From NCBI RefSeq assembly GCF_018390595.1, contig NZ_JAHBAV010000003.1:48448-112447 (forward strand): a stretch of 64,000 bases of DNA, read 5' to 3'. This document shows positions 51,998 to 61,307 of this stretch, in pieces. The position numbers and the translations under genes are program-made. Source of the DNA: Dietzia massiliensis. Its GTDB lineage: Bacteria; Actinomycetota; Actinomycetes; Mycobacteriales; Mycobacteriaceae. Position 1 is the stretch's first letter. Each line of letters starts with the position of its first letter. Under the pieces are notes generated by a model, which saw only the letters and a list, made by a program, of their open reading frames with translations, was not told the origin of the DNA and ran no database searches.

Positions 51998-53476
51998 ATG
52001 ACCACCTCGGATTCCCCCTCCGGCCCCTCAGCGGACACCGACGTCCTCCCCCCGGTCGGTGACCCCCCGTCCGCCGACGGGCGCGGGCCGGGCGGCGCCG
52101 CCGAGCCCGAGGCCGTACCCGCCCCCGCGCCCGCGACCGGGCCTGCGCGCGGGCCGGGTCCGTTCCGCCGGCTCGCGGGCCTGGTGCTCGTCATCGCACC
52201 ACTGGTGCTCGCGGCGCTGTGGGCGGTGGTCGGCCCGACGCCCCAGCAGAAGGAGGCAGCCCCCGGGGCCGGCGGGCCCCTGCGCTCCGCGCTGTCCGAG
52301 GCGTCGGCCAACTCGTCCTTCACCGTCGCCGGGGCCGAGCAGCTCCGCTCCGGATCGGCCGAGCTCGCCGCCGGGGCCGGGCAGCTCCGCGACGGCTCGG
52401 CCGAGCTCGCCGCCGGGATGGAGCAGTTGCAGGCCGGCATGGGCCAGGCCGGCACGGGCGCCGACGAGGTGGCCGGCGGGGTCCGGCAGGTCGTCGGCGC
52501 CGTCCGAGGGGTCGCCGTGATCCAGGGTCAGGTCTCCACCGCCATCGAGGACGCCCTGACCCGACTCGAGGGCGACGCCCCCGAGGTCGTACAGGCCCGC
52601 AACGCGCTCATCGGCCTGCGCGACCAGCTCTCCGCCCAGGGTCTCGACCAGAACACCCTGAGCAACCTCGACCGTCTCGACTCCGGCGCCGCCGAACTCG
52701 CCCGCCAGCTCTCCCAGCCGGGCGCCGACCTGCGCGACGGCGTCTACCAGGCCACGCGCGGCGCCCGTGAACTCGCCACCGGGGCGGGCGAGCTCTCCAC
52801 CGGCGCCGACGCGCTGCGCGACGGTGCGGCGAGCGTCGCCGACTCCGCCGGCCGCACCCAGGACGCCATCGGCAGGACCGGGCGCGCGCTGGCCGCCGAA
52901 CAGGGCGAGGCCGCACCGGCGGCAGCCGCGGCCGCCGACGACGCCCAGCGGCGCACCTCCGCCGGGATCCTCGGCGTCGCCGCCGCCGCGGTCCTCGGGG
53001 CCCTGCTCGTCCAGCTCGTCCGCCGGCCCGGCTCGTCGCGCGCCGAATCCGTCCTGGCCCTGACCCTGCTCACGGCGGGCCTGTCCGCGTGGGCGCTGGC
53101 CACCGCGGACGGCCTCTCCGCGGCCGGGGTGGCCGCGGTCGTGGCGGTGGTCGCCCTCGTCGTCGTCGCCTCCTCCGCCCTGTGGCGCGCACTGGTCGCG
53201 GTGCTCGGCGCGTGGCCCGGACGGATCGTGGCGACCCTTCTCGCCGCCGCGGCGGCCGGCGCGGCGTGGTGGGTGTGGGTCGCCGGCGGCGCGCCCTCCG
53301 CGCTCGTCACCGCGACCTCCGCCACCACCACGGGGCAGGCCACCGCCGCGCTCGACGCGCTGCTGCTGGCCGGCCCCGCGTCAGTGGCGTGGACCGGCGC
53401 GGCTGTCCTGGCGGCCGTCGCGGTGTGCTCGCTGCTGGCGGTGCGCCTCGCCGGACGGCCCCGGGACCGCCGGTAG
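51998..53476 (+). CDS. YhgE/Pip-like membrane protein with heptad Gly repeats
   Basis: A 492-residue protein: Pro-rich cytoplasmic N-terminus, one membrane helix (GLVLVIAPLVLAALWAVVG), a long extracytoplasmic helical region with repeated ELAAG-type units (GSAELAAGAGQLRDGSAELAAGMEQL, shown in part), then at least five C-terminal helices rich in Ala and Val. The architecture resembles YhgE/phage infection protein and RND-accessory proteins with GxxxLxxG repeats. It may form a coiled stalk across the envelope. Function unknown. Start ATG 51998; a bidirectional hairpin follows the stop. Confidence 0.72.
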   Translation: MTTSDSPSGPSADTDVLPPVGDPPSADGRGPGGAAEPEAVPAPAPATGPARGPGPFRRLAGLVLVIAPLVLAALWAVVGPTPQQKEAAPGAGGPLRSALSEASANSSFTVAGAEQLRSGSAELAAGAGQLRDGSAELAAGMEQLQAGMGQAGTGADEVAGGVRQVVGAVRGVAVIQGQVSTAIEDALTRLEGDAPEVVQARNALIGLRDQLSAQGLDQNTLSNLDRLDSGAAELARQLSQPGADLRDGVYQATRGARELATGAGELSTGADALRDGAASVADSAGRTQDAIGRTGRALAAEQGEAAPAAAAAADDAQRRTSAGILGVAAAAVLGALLVQLVRRPGSSRAESVLALTLLTAGLSAWALATADGLSAAGVAAVVAVVALVVVASSALWRALVAVLGAWPGRIVATLLAAAAAGAAWWVWVAGGAPSALVTATSATTTGQATAALDALLLAGPASVAWTGAAVLAAVAVCSLLAVRLAGRPRDRR

Positions 53477-53510
53477 GTCCCGCGCCGCTGCGGCCCCGGG
53501 CCCGCCGCAA

Positions 53511-53568
53511 CGAGAAGAGCGTTCCGCACACCTTCCTCTCGGGAAACGTGTGCGGAACGCTCTTCTCG
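53511..53568. terminator. Bidirectional terminator hairpin
   Basis: A perfect 21-bp stem: 53511-53531 (CGAGAAGAGCGTTCC...) pairs with 53548-53568 across a 16-base loop, between a convergent pair of genes. It should terminate both. Confidence 0.85.
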
Positions 53569-53587
53569 ATGAAGGGGTCGCGCGAGG

Positions 53588-55678
53588 TCAGTCGGCCAGG
53601 CCCGCGACCTCGTGCTCGTCCGCCGGCTCATCGGTCAGCGTGTCGACCCCGCCGTCGGTGAGCATGGGGACCTCGAACACGAACTCGGGGATCGCGAACG
53701 CGTCGACCAGCGTGCGCGCCCGACCGGCGAGCTTCGTGCACAGGCGGTTGCGCGCCGCGGTGGCGGCCTTGGTGCGCTCGGTGGTGAGACGGTTGTGCTC
53801 GAGGAACCAGCCCTTGTCGGCGTCGACGATGTCCAACACGTACAGGTCGCACAGCATCCCCAGGACCTCCTTGGCCTCCGGGTCCTCGCACGCGTCCACG
53901 GCCTCGGCGAAGCGGGCGAACACCCAGCTGTCCATGTGCGCGCGGCCGGCCTGCAGCAGGTGGTCCTGCGCCGAGTTGAACACCTTGAACGCCGCCGAGC
54001 CGTCCTCGCCCTGCGCCTTGCGCAGCCGGCGGGCGACCGTCTCCAGCAGGTGCTCCTCGCGGTCGACGAGCAGCTCGAGCTGGTTGCCGCGGTCGAGCAG
54101 GTCGGTGTGCTCGCGGTCGGTCACCGCGTCGACGAGCTTCTGCCACAGGGTCGAGGCGCGGGCCTTCTCCTGCACCACGTCCACGGCTGTGCCCAGCGCG
54201 AACGCCACCGTCTCGCGCTGGTCCATGTTCCCGAACTCGGACGCGTAGGCGGTGAGCAGCTCCTTGCCGACGAGCTGCGTGAGCACCACGTTGTCGCCCT
54301 CGAAGGTCGAGAAGACGTCGCAGTCCTTGCGCAGCTCGGTGATGCGGTTCTCGGCCATGTACCCCGCGCCGCCACAGGCGAGACGGGCCTCGACGATGGT
54401 GTCGTTGGCGAACGCGGTGACCGTGGCCTTGATGCCCGCGGCGTGGGTCTCCATCTCACGCCGCTTGACCTCGTCGAACGCCTCAGGGTTCCGCTCGAAC
54501 TCGTCGAGCTCGGCGATGATCGCGTTCTGTGCGCACGCGTAGGCAAACGCCCGCGCCACCCGCGGCATCAGCCGACGCTGATGCTCGCGGTACTCCAGCA
54601 GCGGGATCCCCTTGCCGGTCTCCGGATGATCGAACTGACGGCGGACCAGCGAGTACCGCACGGCCATCGCCAACGCGGTCCGGGCCGCCGCGCCGGAGGC
54701 CGCCCCCACGGAGACGCGGCCGCGGATGAGCGTGCCCAGCATGGTGAAGAACCGGGCCCCCACCGAGTCGATGGGGGAGGAGTACCTTCCGCTGGCGTCG
54801 ACGGCGCCGAAGCGGTCGAGCAGCGCCTCGCGGGGCACGCGCACATCGTCGAACCAGATGCGGCCGTTGTCCACACCCTGCAGGCCGCCCTTGTGGCCGT
54901 GGTCGGTGGTCCTCACGCCCGGCAGGTCGTTGCCCGACTCGTCCCGGATCGGCACGAGCAGGCAGTGCACGCCGTGGCGTAGCTCCTCGCCGTCCTCGTG
55001 GGTGATGAGCTGCGCGAAGACCGCCGCCATCCGGCCGTCGCGGGCCGCGTTGCCGATGTACGCCTTCTCGGCGCTGGGGGTGGGGGTGTTGACGACGAAC
55101 TCGCCGGTCTCGCGGTCGTACGTCGCCGTGGTCTCGAGGTTCTGCACGTCCGAGCCGCCACCGATCTCGGTCATGGCGAAACAACCCAGGAGGTCCAGCG
55201 ACATGACGTCCGGCAGGTACTTCTTACGCGTCTCGGCGTTGCCCAGGTTGGCGATCGCGCCACCGAACAGGCCCCACTGGACGCCGGCCTTGACCATCAG
55301 CGACAGATCGAGGTGCCCGAGCATCTCGAACGACGTCAACGCGCCGCCGGTGTCACCCGTGCCGCCGTCCTCCTCGCGGAAGCCGAGCTTGGGCATCCCC
55401 GAGTCCGCCAGCCGCTGGAGCTGGGCGAGGACGTGGTCGCGGTGCTCCTCCATGGTCAGCCCGATCGGATTGAGCATGTCCGGGGTCATGGAGTCGCGGG
55501 TGAACTCGCGCGCGTCCGCCCAGGTCCCGTCGAGGACCTTCTGCAGTGCGGCGGCGAGGGTCGGGTCCCCGGCACCGGTGGTGGTGATGCGGCCGAAATC
55601 GGGGTGCACCGGCGCGCCGTTCTCGGGCGCGGAATCCCCGGAAGTGGCGGCGTTCTGGACGTCGGTCTCTGAGGTCAT
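53588..55678 (-). CDS. Acyl-CoA oxidase/dehydrogenase-like flavoenzyme
   Basis: A 696-residue enzyme, longer than ordinary acyl-CoA dehydrogenases (~390) and close to acyl-CoA oxidases. LLGCFAMTEIGGGSDVQNLETTA is the FAD-binding signature (AMTE-x-G-x-GS-D), VRYSLVRRQFDHPETGKGIPLLEYREHQRRLMP the helix bundle start, and DCDVFSTFEGDNVVLTQLVGKELL carries the catalytic Glu. The C-terminal 250 residues form the oxidase-type extension. It should introduce a trans-2 double bond into acyl-CoA. Whether oxygen or ETF accepts the electrons cannot be told from sequence. ATG 55678 chosen; the longer open frame crosses the tRNA. Confidence 0.88.
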   Translation of the reverse strand: MTSETDVQNAATSGDSAPENGAPVHPDFGRITTTGAGDPTLAAALQKVLDGTWADAREFTRDSMTPDMLNPIGLTMEEHRDHVLAQLQRLADSGMPKLGFREEDGGTGDTGGALTSFEMLGHLDLSLMVKAGVQWGLFGGAIANLGNAETRKKYLPDVMSLDLLGCFAMTEIGGGSDVQNLETTATYDRETGEFVVNTPTPSAEKAYIGNAARDGRMAAVFAQLITHEDGEELRHGVHCLLVPIRDESGNDLPGVRTTDHGHKGGLQGVDNGRIWFDDVRVPREALLDRFGAVDASGRYSSPIDSVGARFFTMLGTLIRGRVSVGAASGAAARTALAMAVRYSLVRRQFDHPETGKGIPLLEYREHQRRLMPRVARAFAYACAQNAIIAELDEFERNPEAFDEVKRREMETHAAGIKATVTAFANDTIVEARLACGGAGYMAENRITELRKDCDVFSTFEGDNVVLTQLVGKELLTAYASEFGNMDQRETVAFALGTAVDVVQEKARASTLWQKLVDAVTDREHTDLLDRGNQLELLVDREEHLLETVARRLRKAQGEDGSAAFKVFNSAQDHLLQAGRAHMDSWVFARFAEAVDACEDPEAKEVLGMLCDLYVLDIVDADKGWFLEHNRLTTERTKAATAARNRLCTKLAGRARTLVDAFAIPEFVFEVPMLTDGGVDTLTDEPADEHEVAGLAD

Positions 55679-55747
55679 GCCACGAGAATACGGAGTGTCG
55701 TCCGCCCTGTGCACCGGTAGACCGCCGCCGCGCGGCCGGAAATGAGC

Positions 55748-55783
55748 GGAGGGCCCGGACCACTGACGTGATCCGGGCCCTCC
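55748..55783 (-). terminator. Terminator of tRNA-Pro
   Basis: GGAGGGCCCGGA (55748-55759) pairs with TCCGGGCCCTCC (55772-55783) over a 12-base loop, six bases after the tRNA 3' end. Confidence 0.8.
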
Positions 55784-55788
55784 CATTG

Positions 55789-55862
<74 letters not shown>

Positions 55863-55914
55863 GTCGACAACGAGGATTACTGTAGCGCCCCGTGGCCGGA
55901 ATCGCGAAACCGGG

Positions 55915-56898
55915 TCAGGCGGGCAGGGGCACCTTCTCCCGCTGCGGGGTCACCGGGACCTCGGATCCGCCGTCCCCACCCCCGGGGACGGCGACCAGTT
56001 CGAGCAGCGTGGCCTCCGGTCGGCAGAACGTGCGGATCGGCACATACGGCGAGGTGCCGAGGCCGGCGGACACATGCAGGACCAGGTCCCGGCCCCACGC
56101 GGAGAGGCCCTGGGCCCGCGAGCGGTCGATGCCGCAGTTGGTGATGATCGCGCCGGTGGGCAGGCAGAGCTGGCCACCGTGGGTGTGTCCGGCCATCGCC
56201 AGGTCGTACCCGTCGGCGTCGAACCGGTCCAGCACGCGCGGCTCGGGCGAGTGGAGCAGCCCGAGCCGCAGATCGAACGCCGGCCCGGCGGGTCCGGCGA
56301 TCTCGTCGTAGCGGTCGCGGCCGATGTGGGGGTCGTCGACGCCGGCCACCAGCACGCGCCGCCCGTCCACCGCGATCTCGGCGCGGCGGTGGGTGGCGTC
56401 GACCCAGCCGCGCTCGGTGAAGGCGGCCTTGAGGTCACGCCACGGCAGGGGCACGGCGGAGTGCTTCTTGGCGCCGAGTCCGATGTAGGACAGCGGGTTC
56501 TTGGGTACGGGCGCGAAGTAGTCGTTGGAGCCGAACACGAAGGCGCCGGGTCGGTCGAGCAGCGGGCCGAGGGCCTGGACCACCGAGGGCACGGCGCGGT
56601 CACTGGAGAGGTTGTCGCCGGTGTTGACCACCATGTCCGGCCGCAGCTCGGCCAGCGAGGAGACGAACTGCTGCTTACGCCTCTGGCCCGGCATCATGTG
56701 CAGGTCCGAGATGTGGAGGATGGACAGTGGCTCGGAGCCCGGGGCGAGCAGGGGCAGGGTGTGGCGGCGCAGCGTGAAGGCGTTGCGCTCCCAGCCGCTG
56801 GCGTAGACGGTCCCGGCCACGGCCGCGCCGGCGAGGACGGCGGCCGCACGGGCGGGGGAGGTCGGCGAAGCCTGGTTTTTCCGTGGGGGACGACGCAT
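55915..56898 (-). CDS. Calcineurin-like metallophosphoesterase
   Basis: A 327-residue phosphoesterase with the full dimetal motif set: HISDLHMMPG, VNTGDN, FGSNDY (with Asn/Asp for the usual GNHD), and AGHTHGGQ. An N-terminal hydrophobic helix (AAAVLAGAAVAGTVYASG) anchors or exports it. It is the counterpart of M. tuberculosis Rv3683, which also sits next to ponA2. Substrate unknown; cell-envelope lipid or nucleotide phosphates are possible. Confidence 0.9.
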   Translation of the reverse strand: MRRPPRKNQASPTSPARAAAVLAGAAVAGTVYASGWERNAFTLRRHTLPLLAPGSEPLSILHISDLHMMPGQRRKQQFVSSLAELRPDMVVNTGDNLSSDRAVPSVVQALGPLLDRPGAFVFGSNDYFAPVPKNPLSYIGLGAKKHSAVPLPWRDLKAAFTERGWVDATHRRAEIAVDGRRVLVAGVDDPHIGRDRYDEIAGPAGPAFDLRLGLLHSPEPRVLDRFDADGYDLAMAGHTHGGQLCLPTGAIITNCGIDRSRAQGLSAWGRDLVLHVSAGLGTSPYVPIRTFCRPEATLLELVAVPGGGDGGSEVPVTPQREKVPLPA

Positions 56899-56984
56899 CT
56901 TCCCAGACTACCGACGCCACGCGGGGTCGCCGCCGGGAGCGAGCCCGCGTGTGGCCGCCGGGAGCGAGCCCGCGTGTGGCGCGG

Positions 56985-59396
56985 CTACCGCGGCGGCGAG
57001 ATGGTGATGGGTGCCAGGCCGGGCACGTTGAGGACCAGGGGCTGGTCGCCGACCGCGGCGCCGGGTCCGGTGGCACCCTGTCCCGAGGCGCCGGAGGTCC
57101 CGCCGCCCCCGCCCGATCCGTCGGACACGCGCAGGGTCACCTGGGAGCCGGGGATGCCGGTGCCGCCGTCGAGGCCGATGACCGTGCCGTACGGGCGGCC
57201 GGTGCCGGAGACGAACTGGGTGTTGACGGTGAAGCCCGCGTTGGTGAGCAGGGAGGTGGCGGCGGACTGGCTCATGCCCTCCACGTCCGGGGTGCTCTCG
57301 CCACTGGTCCCGGCCTCGTAGGCGGGGTCGGGCGCGGGCAACCGGACCGGGCCGTAGATGTCCGCGATCGGGGAGAAGGCCGAGAACCAGGTCTGCGCCG
57401 GCTCGAGGCCGCCGAAGAGGTTGCCGTACGAGCACTGCCGCAGGGGGCTGGTGCACAGCTCGGTGGTGGTGGTGCCGTCGTTGAAGGCGTAGACGGCCGC
57501 CGCGTAGTTGTTGGTGAAGCCGAGGAACGCGGACGAGCGGTTGGCCTCGGTGGTACCGGTCTTGCCCGACATGGGCCGGTTCCAGCCCGCGCCCGCCGCG
57601 GCACCGGCCGCCGTGCCGGCGCCCACGTGGTCCTTGGACATGGCGACGGCGAGGGTGTTCGCGAGCCCCTCCTCGACCACCTGCTCGCACTCCGGCTCGT
57701 TCAGCTCGACAGGTTTCCCGGTCCGGTCGGTGATCGACTCGATGGGGCTGGGAGGGCACCAGACGCCGCCGGACGCGAGGGTGGCACCGACGTTGGACAG
57801 TTCCAGCGCGTTGACGGCGGTGGGACCGAGGGTGAACGACCCGAGGTTGTTCTTCTTGATGAAGCCGCTGATCGAGTCGCCGCCGGCCGCGGTGCCCTTG
57901 CGATCGTAGGAGCGCATGCCCAACCGGACGGCCATGTCGACCGTCGGGGCCACGCCGACGTCCTTGATGAGGTTCACGAAGGTCGTGTTGGGGGACTGGG
58001 CGAGCGCGTCGGGTACCGGCAACGACCCGGGGTACGAGCCGGCGTTCTCCACGCAGTACTGACCGGGCGGACAGCCGGCGGCGCCGCCGGAGCCGAGTCC
58101 CGCCACCTGGACGCGGCGTGGCACCGGCAGGGAGGTGGAGGTACCCATGCCCTTCTCCATCGCCGCGGCGACCGTGAAGACCTTGAAGACCGAGCCCGCA
58201 CCGTCGCCGACCAGTGAGAACGGCTGAGGTTGGACGGTCTGGCTGTCGCCCAGCTCGAGACCGTACTGGCGGCTGGAGGCCATGGCGACGACCTTGTGGG
58301 CGTCCTTGCCGGGCCGGACGACGCTCATCACCTCGGCCACGCCCTGGGCGGTGGGGTTGCCGTAGGTGTCGACGGCGCGCTGGACGTTGTCCTGCACGGT
58401 CGAGTCCAGCGTCGTGCGGATGGTGTACCCGCCCTGCTCGACCATCTCGCGGCTGAGCCCGTTCTCGTCGAGGTACTGCAGCACGTAGTCGCAGAAGAAA
58501 CCGCTGTCGCCTGCGGTGATGCACCCACGGGGCAGGGAGTTGGGCCGCTCGAGCACCCCGAGCGGCTCGGCCATGTACTGCGCGCCCTCGGCGGGGGTGA
58601 TCGCCCCGGTCTGGACCATCGTGTCGATCACCGTGTCGCGACGCTGCTTCGTGTCCTCCGGATTGGTGAACGGGTTGAAGCGGCTGGTGGACTGCACCAT
58701 GCCCGCGAGCATCGCCGCCTGCGGGACCGTCAGGTCCGCGGCGTCGACCCCGAAGTACGTCTGGGCGGCCGTCTGGACGCCGAACGCGCCGTTGCCGAAC
58801 GAGACCAGATTGAGGTACTTGGTGAGGATCTCGTCCTTGCTCAGCTCCCCGTCGAGGGTCAGCGCCATCCGGATCTCTTTGATCTTGCGGGCGGGGGTGG
58901 TCTCCACGGCGGCACGACGTTCCGCGTCGTTCTCGGCGGAGACGAGAAACTGGTAGTTCTTGACCAACTGCTGGTCGATGGTCGACGCGCCCTGCTCGAC
59001 CTCACCGGAGGTGGCGTTGGTCAGGGCCGCCCGGATGGTGCCCCGCCAGTCGACGCCGTTGTGGTCCGCGAATCGTCGGTCCTCGATGGCGATGATCGCG
59101 AGCTTCATCTGCGGCGAGATCTCCTCGCTGGGCACCAACACACGCTGCTGGTCGTAGAGCCACGCGATGGGCTGCCCGCCGGCGTCCGTGACCGTCGAGA
59201 TCGAGGGCAGGTCGCCCTTGATGAGATCGGCGGACGTCCCGGCCAGGGAGTCGGCCATCTTGTTGGACGCGAGACCGGCCGCGCCCGCGATGGGGAACAG
59301 CGAGCCCGCCGCCACCACCCCGGCCGCCACACAGGTCGCGACCAGCTTTCCCAGCGAACTCATAGCCGACACGCGCCCAGAGTACGTGACAGACAT
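56985..59396 (-). CDS. ponA2: Bifunctional class A penicillin-binding protein PonA2 with PASTA domain
   Basis: An 803-residue PBP. After an N-terminal membrane helix the glycosyltransferase domain carries IIAIEDRRFADHNGVDWRGT with the catalytic Glu and STIDQQLVKNY. The transpeptidase has GSVFKVFTVAAAM as the SxxK serine motif and MSGKTGTTEANRS as KTG. One PASTA repeat (VEGMSQSAATSLLTNAGF... partial) and a Gly-rich tail end the protein. It polymerises and crosslinks peptidoglycan. Sequence blocks match mycobacterial PonA2 closely, and neighbours match too. Start is uncertain between ATG 59396 and ATG 59363. Confidence 0.94.
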   Translation of the reverse strand: MSVTYSGRVSAMSSLGKLVATCVAAGVVAAGSLFPIAGAAGLASNKMADSLAGTSADLIKGDLPSISTVTDAGGQPIAWLYDQQRVLVPSEEISPQMKLAIIAIEDRRFADHNGVDWRGTIRAALTNATSGEVEQGASTIDQQLVKNYQFLVSAENDAERRAAVETTPARKIKEIRMALTLDGELSKDEILTKYLNLVSFGNGAFGVQTAAQTYFGVDAADLTVPQAAMLAGMVQSTSRFNPFTNPEDTKQRRDTVIDTMVQTGAITPAEGAQYMAEPLGVLERPNSLPRGCITAGDSGFFCDYVLQYLDENGLSREMVEQGGYTIRTTLDSTVQDNVQRAVDTYGNPTAQGVAEVMSVVRPGKDAHKVVAMASSRQYGLELGDSQTVQPQPFSLVGDGAGSVFKVFTVAAAMEKGMGTSTSLPVPRRVQVAGLGSGGAAGCPPGQYCVENAGSYPGSLPVPDALAQSPNTTFVNLIKDVGVAPTVDMAVRLGMRSYDRKGTAAGGDSISGFIKKNNLGSFTLGPTAVNALELSNVGATLASGGVWCPPSPIESITDRTGKPVELNEPECEQVVEEGLANTLAVAMSKDHVGAGTAAGAAAGAGWNRPMSGKTGTTEANRSSAFLGFTNNYAAAVYAFNDGTTTTELCTSPLRQCSYGNLFGGLEPAQTWFSAFSPIADIYGPVRLPAPDPAYEAGTSGESTPDVEGMSQSAATSLLTNAGFTVNTQFVSGTGRPYGTVIGLDGGTGIPGSQVTLRVSDGSGGGGGTSGASGQGATGPGAAVGDQPLVLNVPGLAPITISPPR

Positions 59397-59631
59397 CGCC
59401 GGACCACCCCGTGAGCGGGGTTCCGGTGTCAACTCTTTACTTCTGTTGTGTGACTGCGGTAACAATATGGGGGAACGCGGGACGTTCCGGACCGAGATGG
59501 GGTCGCACTCCTCCGACCCCGGTGCGGGCGCATCGCGTACACAGTGGGCCCGCCGCGCCGGGCGGGCTCAGAAGGCCGGAGGCGTGTGCGGTGAACCCGC
59601 CCACGCCTTCACACAGACTAGGGGTTTTTCG

Positions 59632-60009
59632 ATGACGGCTACCCTCCCCGGGACCACCCGCTCCTCCGGTAACGGGGTCCGCCCCGGCTCAAGCAATCCC
59701 CTCGGTTCCGAGGAGGTCATCATCGGGGAAGGGCGCCAGGAATGGGTCGCCCAGGCCCGCTGCAAGGACATCGATCCCGACGAGCTGTTCGTCCGCGGGG
59801 CCGCTCAGCGCAAGGCCGCCTCCATCTGCCGCCACTGCCCCGTACTCCTGCAGTGCCGGGCGGACGCGCTGGACAACCGCGTCGAGTTCGGCGTGTGGGG
59901 CGGGATGACCGAGCGTCAGCGGCGTGCCCTGCTCAAGCAGCATCCCGAGGTGCGGTCCTGGGCCGATTTCTTCGCCCAGCAGATCGAGCGGCACTCCGCC
60001 GCCTACTGA
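59632..60009 (+). CDS. whiB4: WhiB-family iron-sulfur regulator, WhiB4-like
   Basis: A 125-residue WhiB protein with four cluster Cys at 44, 66, 69 and 75 (ARCKD, ICRHCPVLLQC), the GVWGG turn (87-91) and a basic C-terminus (ERQRRALLKQ). The 4Fe-4S cluster senses oxygen or NO and controls transcription together with the sigma factor. Divergent position from ponA2 is the M. tuberculosis whiB4 (Rv3681c) arrangement. The 235-bp shared spacer holds an AT-rich stretch (59436-59466) likely to contain its promoter. Confidence 0.93.
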   Translation: MTATLPGTTRSSGNGVRPGSSNPLGSEEVIIGEGRQEWVAQARCKDIDPDELFVRGAAQRKAASICRHCPVLLQCRADALDNRVEFGVWGGMTERQRRALLKQHPEVRSWADFFAQQIERHSAAY

Positions 60010-60075
60010 GTCAGCTCGGCCCGGGCTTCGACGCCCCCTCGCGTCGTCGCCCGTAAGACCCCGACCGGCTTCCCG

Positions 60076-60108
60076 ACGCGGCCCGCGGCATCCGCCTGCG
60101 GGCCGCGT
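60076..60108. terminator. Terminator between convergent whiB4 and ATPase genes
   Basis: ACGCGGCCCGC (60076-60086) pairs with GCGGGCCGCGT (60098-60108) across an 11-base loop. Confidence 0.75.
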
Positions 60109-60151
60109 TCGCACATCCCGGCCGGAGCCGATCGGTCCGCCCGGCGACGCC

Positions 60152-61306
60152 TCAGCCGCAGAGCTGGTCGCCCACCGAGCGCAGCGCCTCGAGGTTGGAG
60201 ATCTCGAACGGCAGCGACGGCACGCCGACGATCCGTACGTCCGGATGCGTGTCGGTGAACGACTCGAGCAGCCGCAGCTCCTGCTTGGCGGTGCCGGCTC
60301 GGTCGGCGTGGATGCGCAGGACCGCCTCGGCCTCCGCGTTCCGGCCGCTCAGCCGGTCGGCGGCCGCGCAGGCCTGCTCGGCGCTCAGGTCGGTCAGCCG
60401 CGGGTGGGTCCGGTTCACCACGACTCCCGCGAGCGGCATGCGTTCCTCGGCCAGGCGCTCGGCGAAGTAGGCGGCCTCGCGCAGCGCGGGGCGCTCAGCA
60501 GAGGAGACCACGAGGAACTCGGTGCCCTTGCGACGCAGGATCGCCTGGGTGCGGGCCGCGCGCGTGGTGAAGCCGCCGAACGTGGAGTCCAGTGCCACCA
60601 CGACCTCGGAGGCGTCCTTGAGCATCGATGAGCCCACCACGGCCGACACCCCGCGCATGGCGGTGCTCATCGCGCCGGAGACGAGGCGCCCCACCCCGCG
60701 CCCGGGAGTCGAGAGCAGGCGCATGAGTCGGCTGTCGAGGAACGCGCCGAGCCGGCGCGGGGCGTCGAGGAAGTCGAGGGCGTTGCGCGAGGGAGGGGTG
60801 TCGACGACGACGAGGTCCCACGCCGAGTCGTCGAGCAGTTGCCCGAGCTTCTCCATGGCCATGTACTCCTGGGTCCCCGCGAACGAGGTGACCATGGTCT
60901 TGTAGAAGCGGTTGTCGAGGATGGCGCGCGCGTTCTCCTCGGAGGTGTTGGCCACGACCAGCTCGTCGAACGTGCGCCGCATGTCGAGCATCATCGCGTG
61001 GAGCGAGCCGCTGCCGGCCGACGCACTGCCGGCCGGCCCGCTTCCGGCCGCCCCTGCGCCACCGGCCCCGGAGCCGCCCAGTTCGACGGGCGCGGGCTCG
61101 TTGGAGAGCTCGTCGATCCCGAGGGCCTGCGCGAGGCGGCGGGCCGGGTCGATCGTCAGCACGACCGTGTCGCGGCCGAGTTCGGCGGCCCGCAGCGCGA
61201 CCGCGGCGGCGGTGGTGGTCTTGCCCACGCCGCCGGCGCCGGTGCACACCACAACGCGGGTGGCGGGGTCGGTGAGCATGGCCGTGATGTCGAGACGACG
61301 TGTCAT
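60152..61306 (-). CDS. ArsA/GET3-type ATPase (Rv3680 counterpart)
   Basis: A 384-residue P-loop ATPase: deviant Walker [16 protein letters not shown] near residue 22, switch [13 protein letters not shown], and [21 protein letters not shown] typical of ArsA/GET3. A Gly/Ala/Ser-rich insert lies near residue 85. Together with the upstream paralogue it matches the mycobacterial Rv3679/Rv3680 pair, thought to form a heterodimeric anion-pump-like ATPase linked to glycerol and membrane stress. One base separates the genes. Confidence 0.9.
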   Translation of the reverse strand: MTRRLDITAMLTDPATRVVVCTGAGGVGKTTTAAAVALRAAELGRDTVVLTIDPARRLAQALGIDELSNEPAPVELGGSGAGGAGAAGSGPAGSASAGSGSLHAMMLDMRRTFDELVVANTSEENARAILDNRFYKTMVTSFAGTQEYMAMEKLGQLLDDSAWDLVVVDTPPSRNALDFLDAPRRLGAFLDSRLMRLLSTPGRGVGRLVSGAMSTAMRGVSAVVGSSMLKDASEVVVALDSTFGGFTTRAARTQAILRRKGTEFLVVSSAERPALREAAYFAERLAEERMPLAGVVVNRTHPRLTDLSAEQACAAADRLSGRNAEAEAVLRIHADRAGTAKQELRLLESFTDTHPDVRIVGVPSLPFEISNLEALRSVGDQLCG

Positions 61307-61307
61307 G

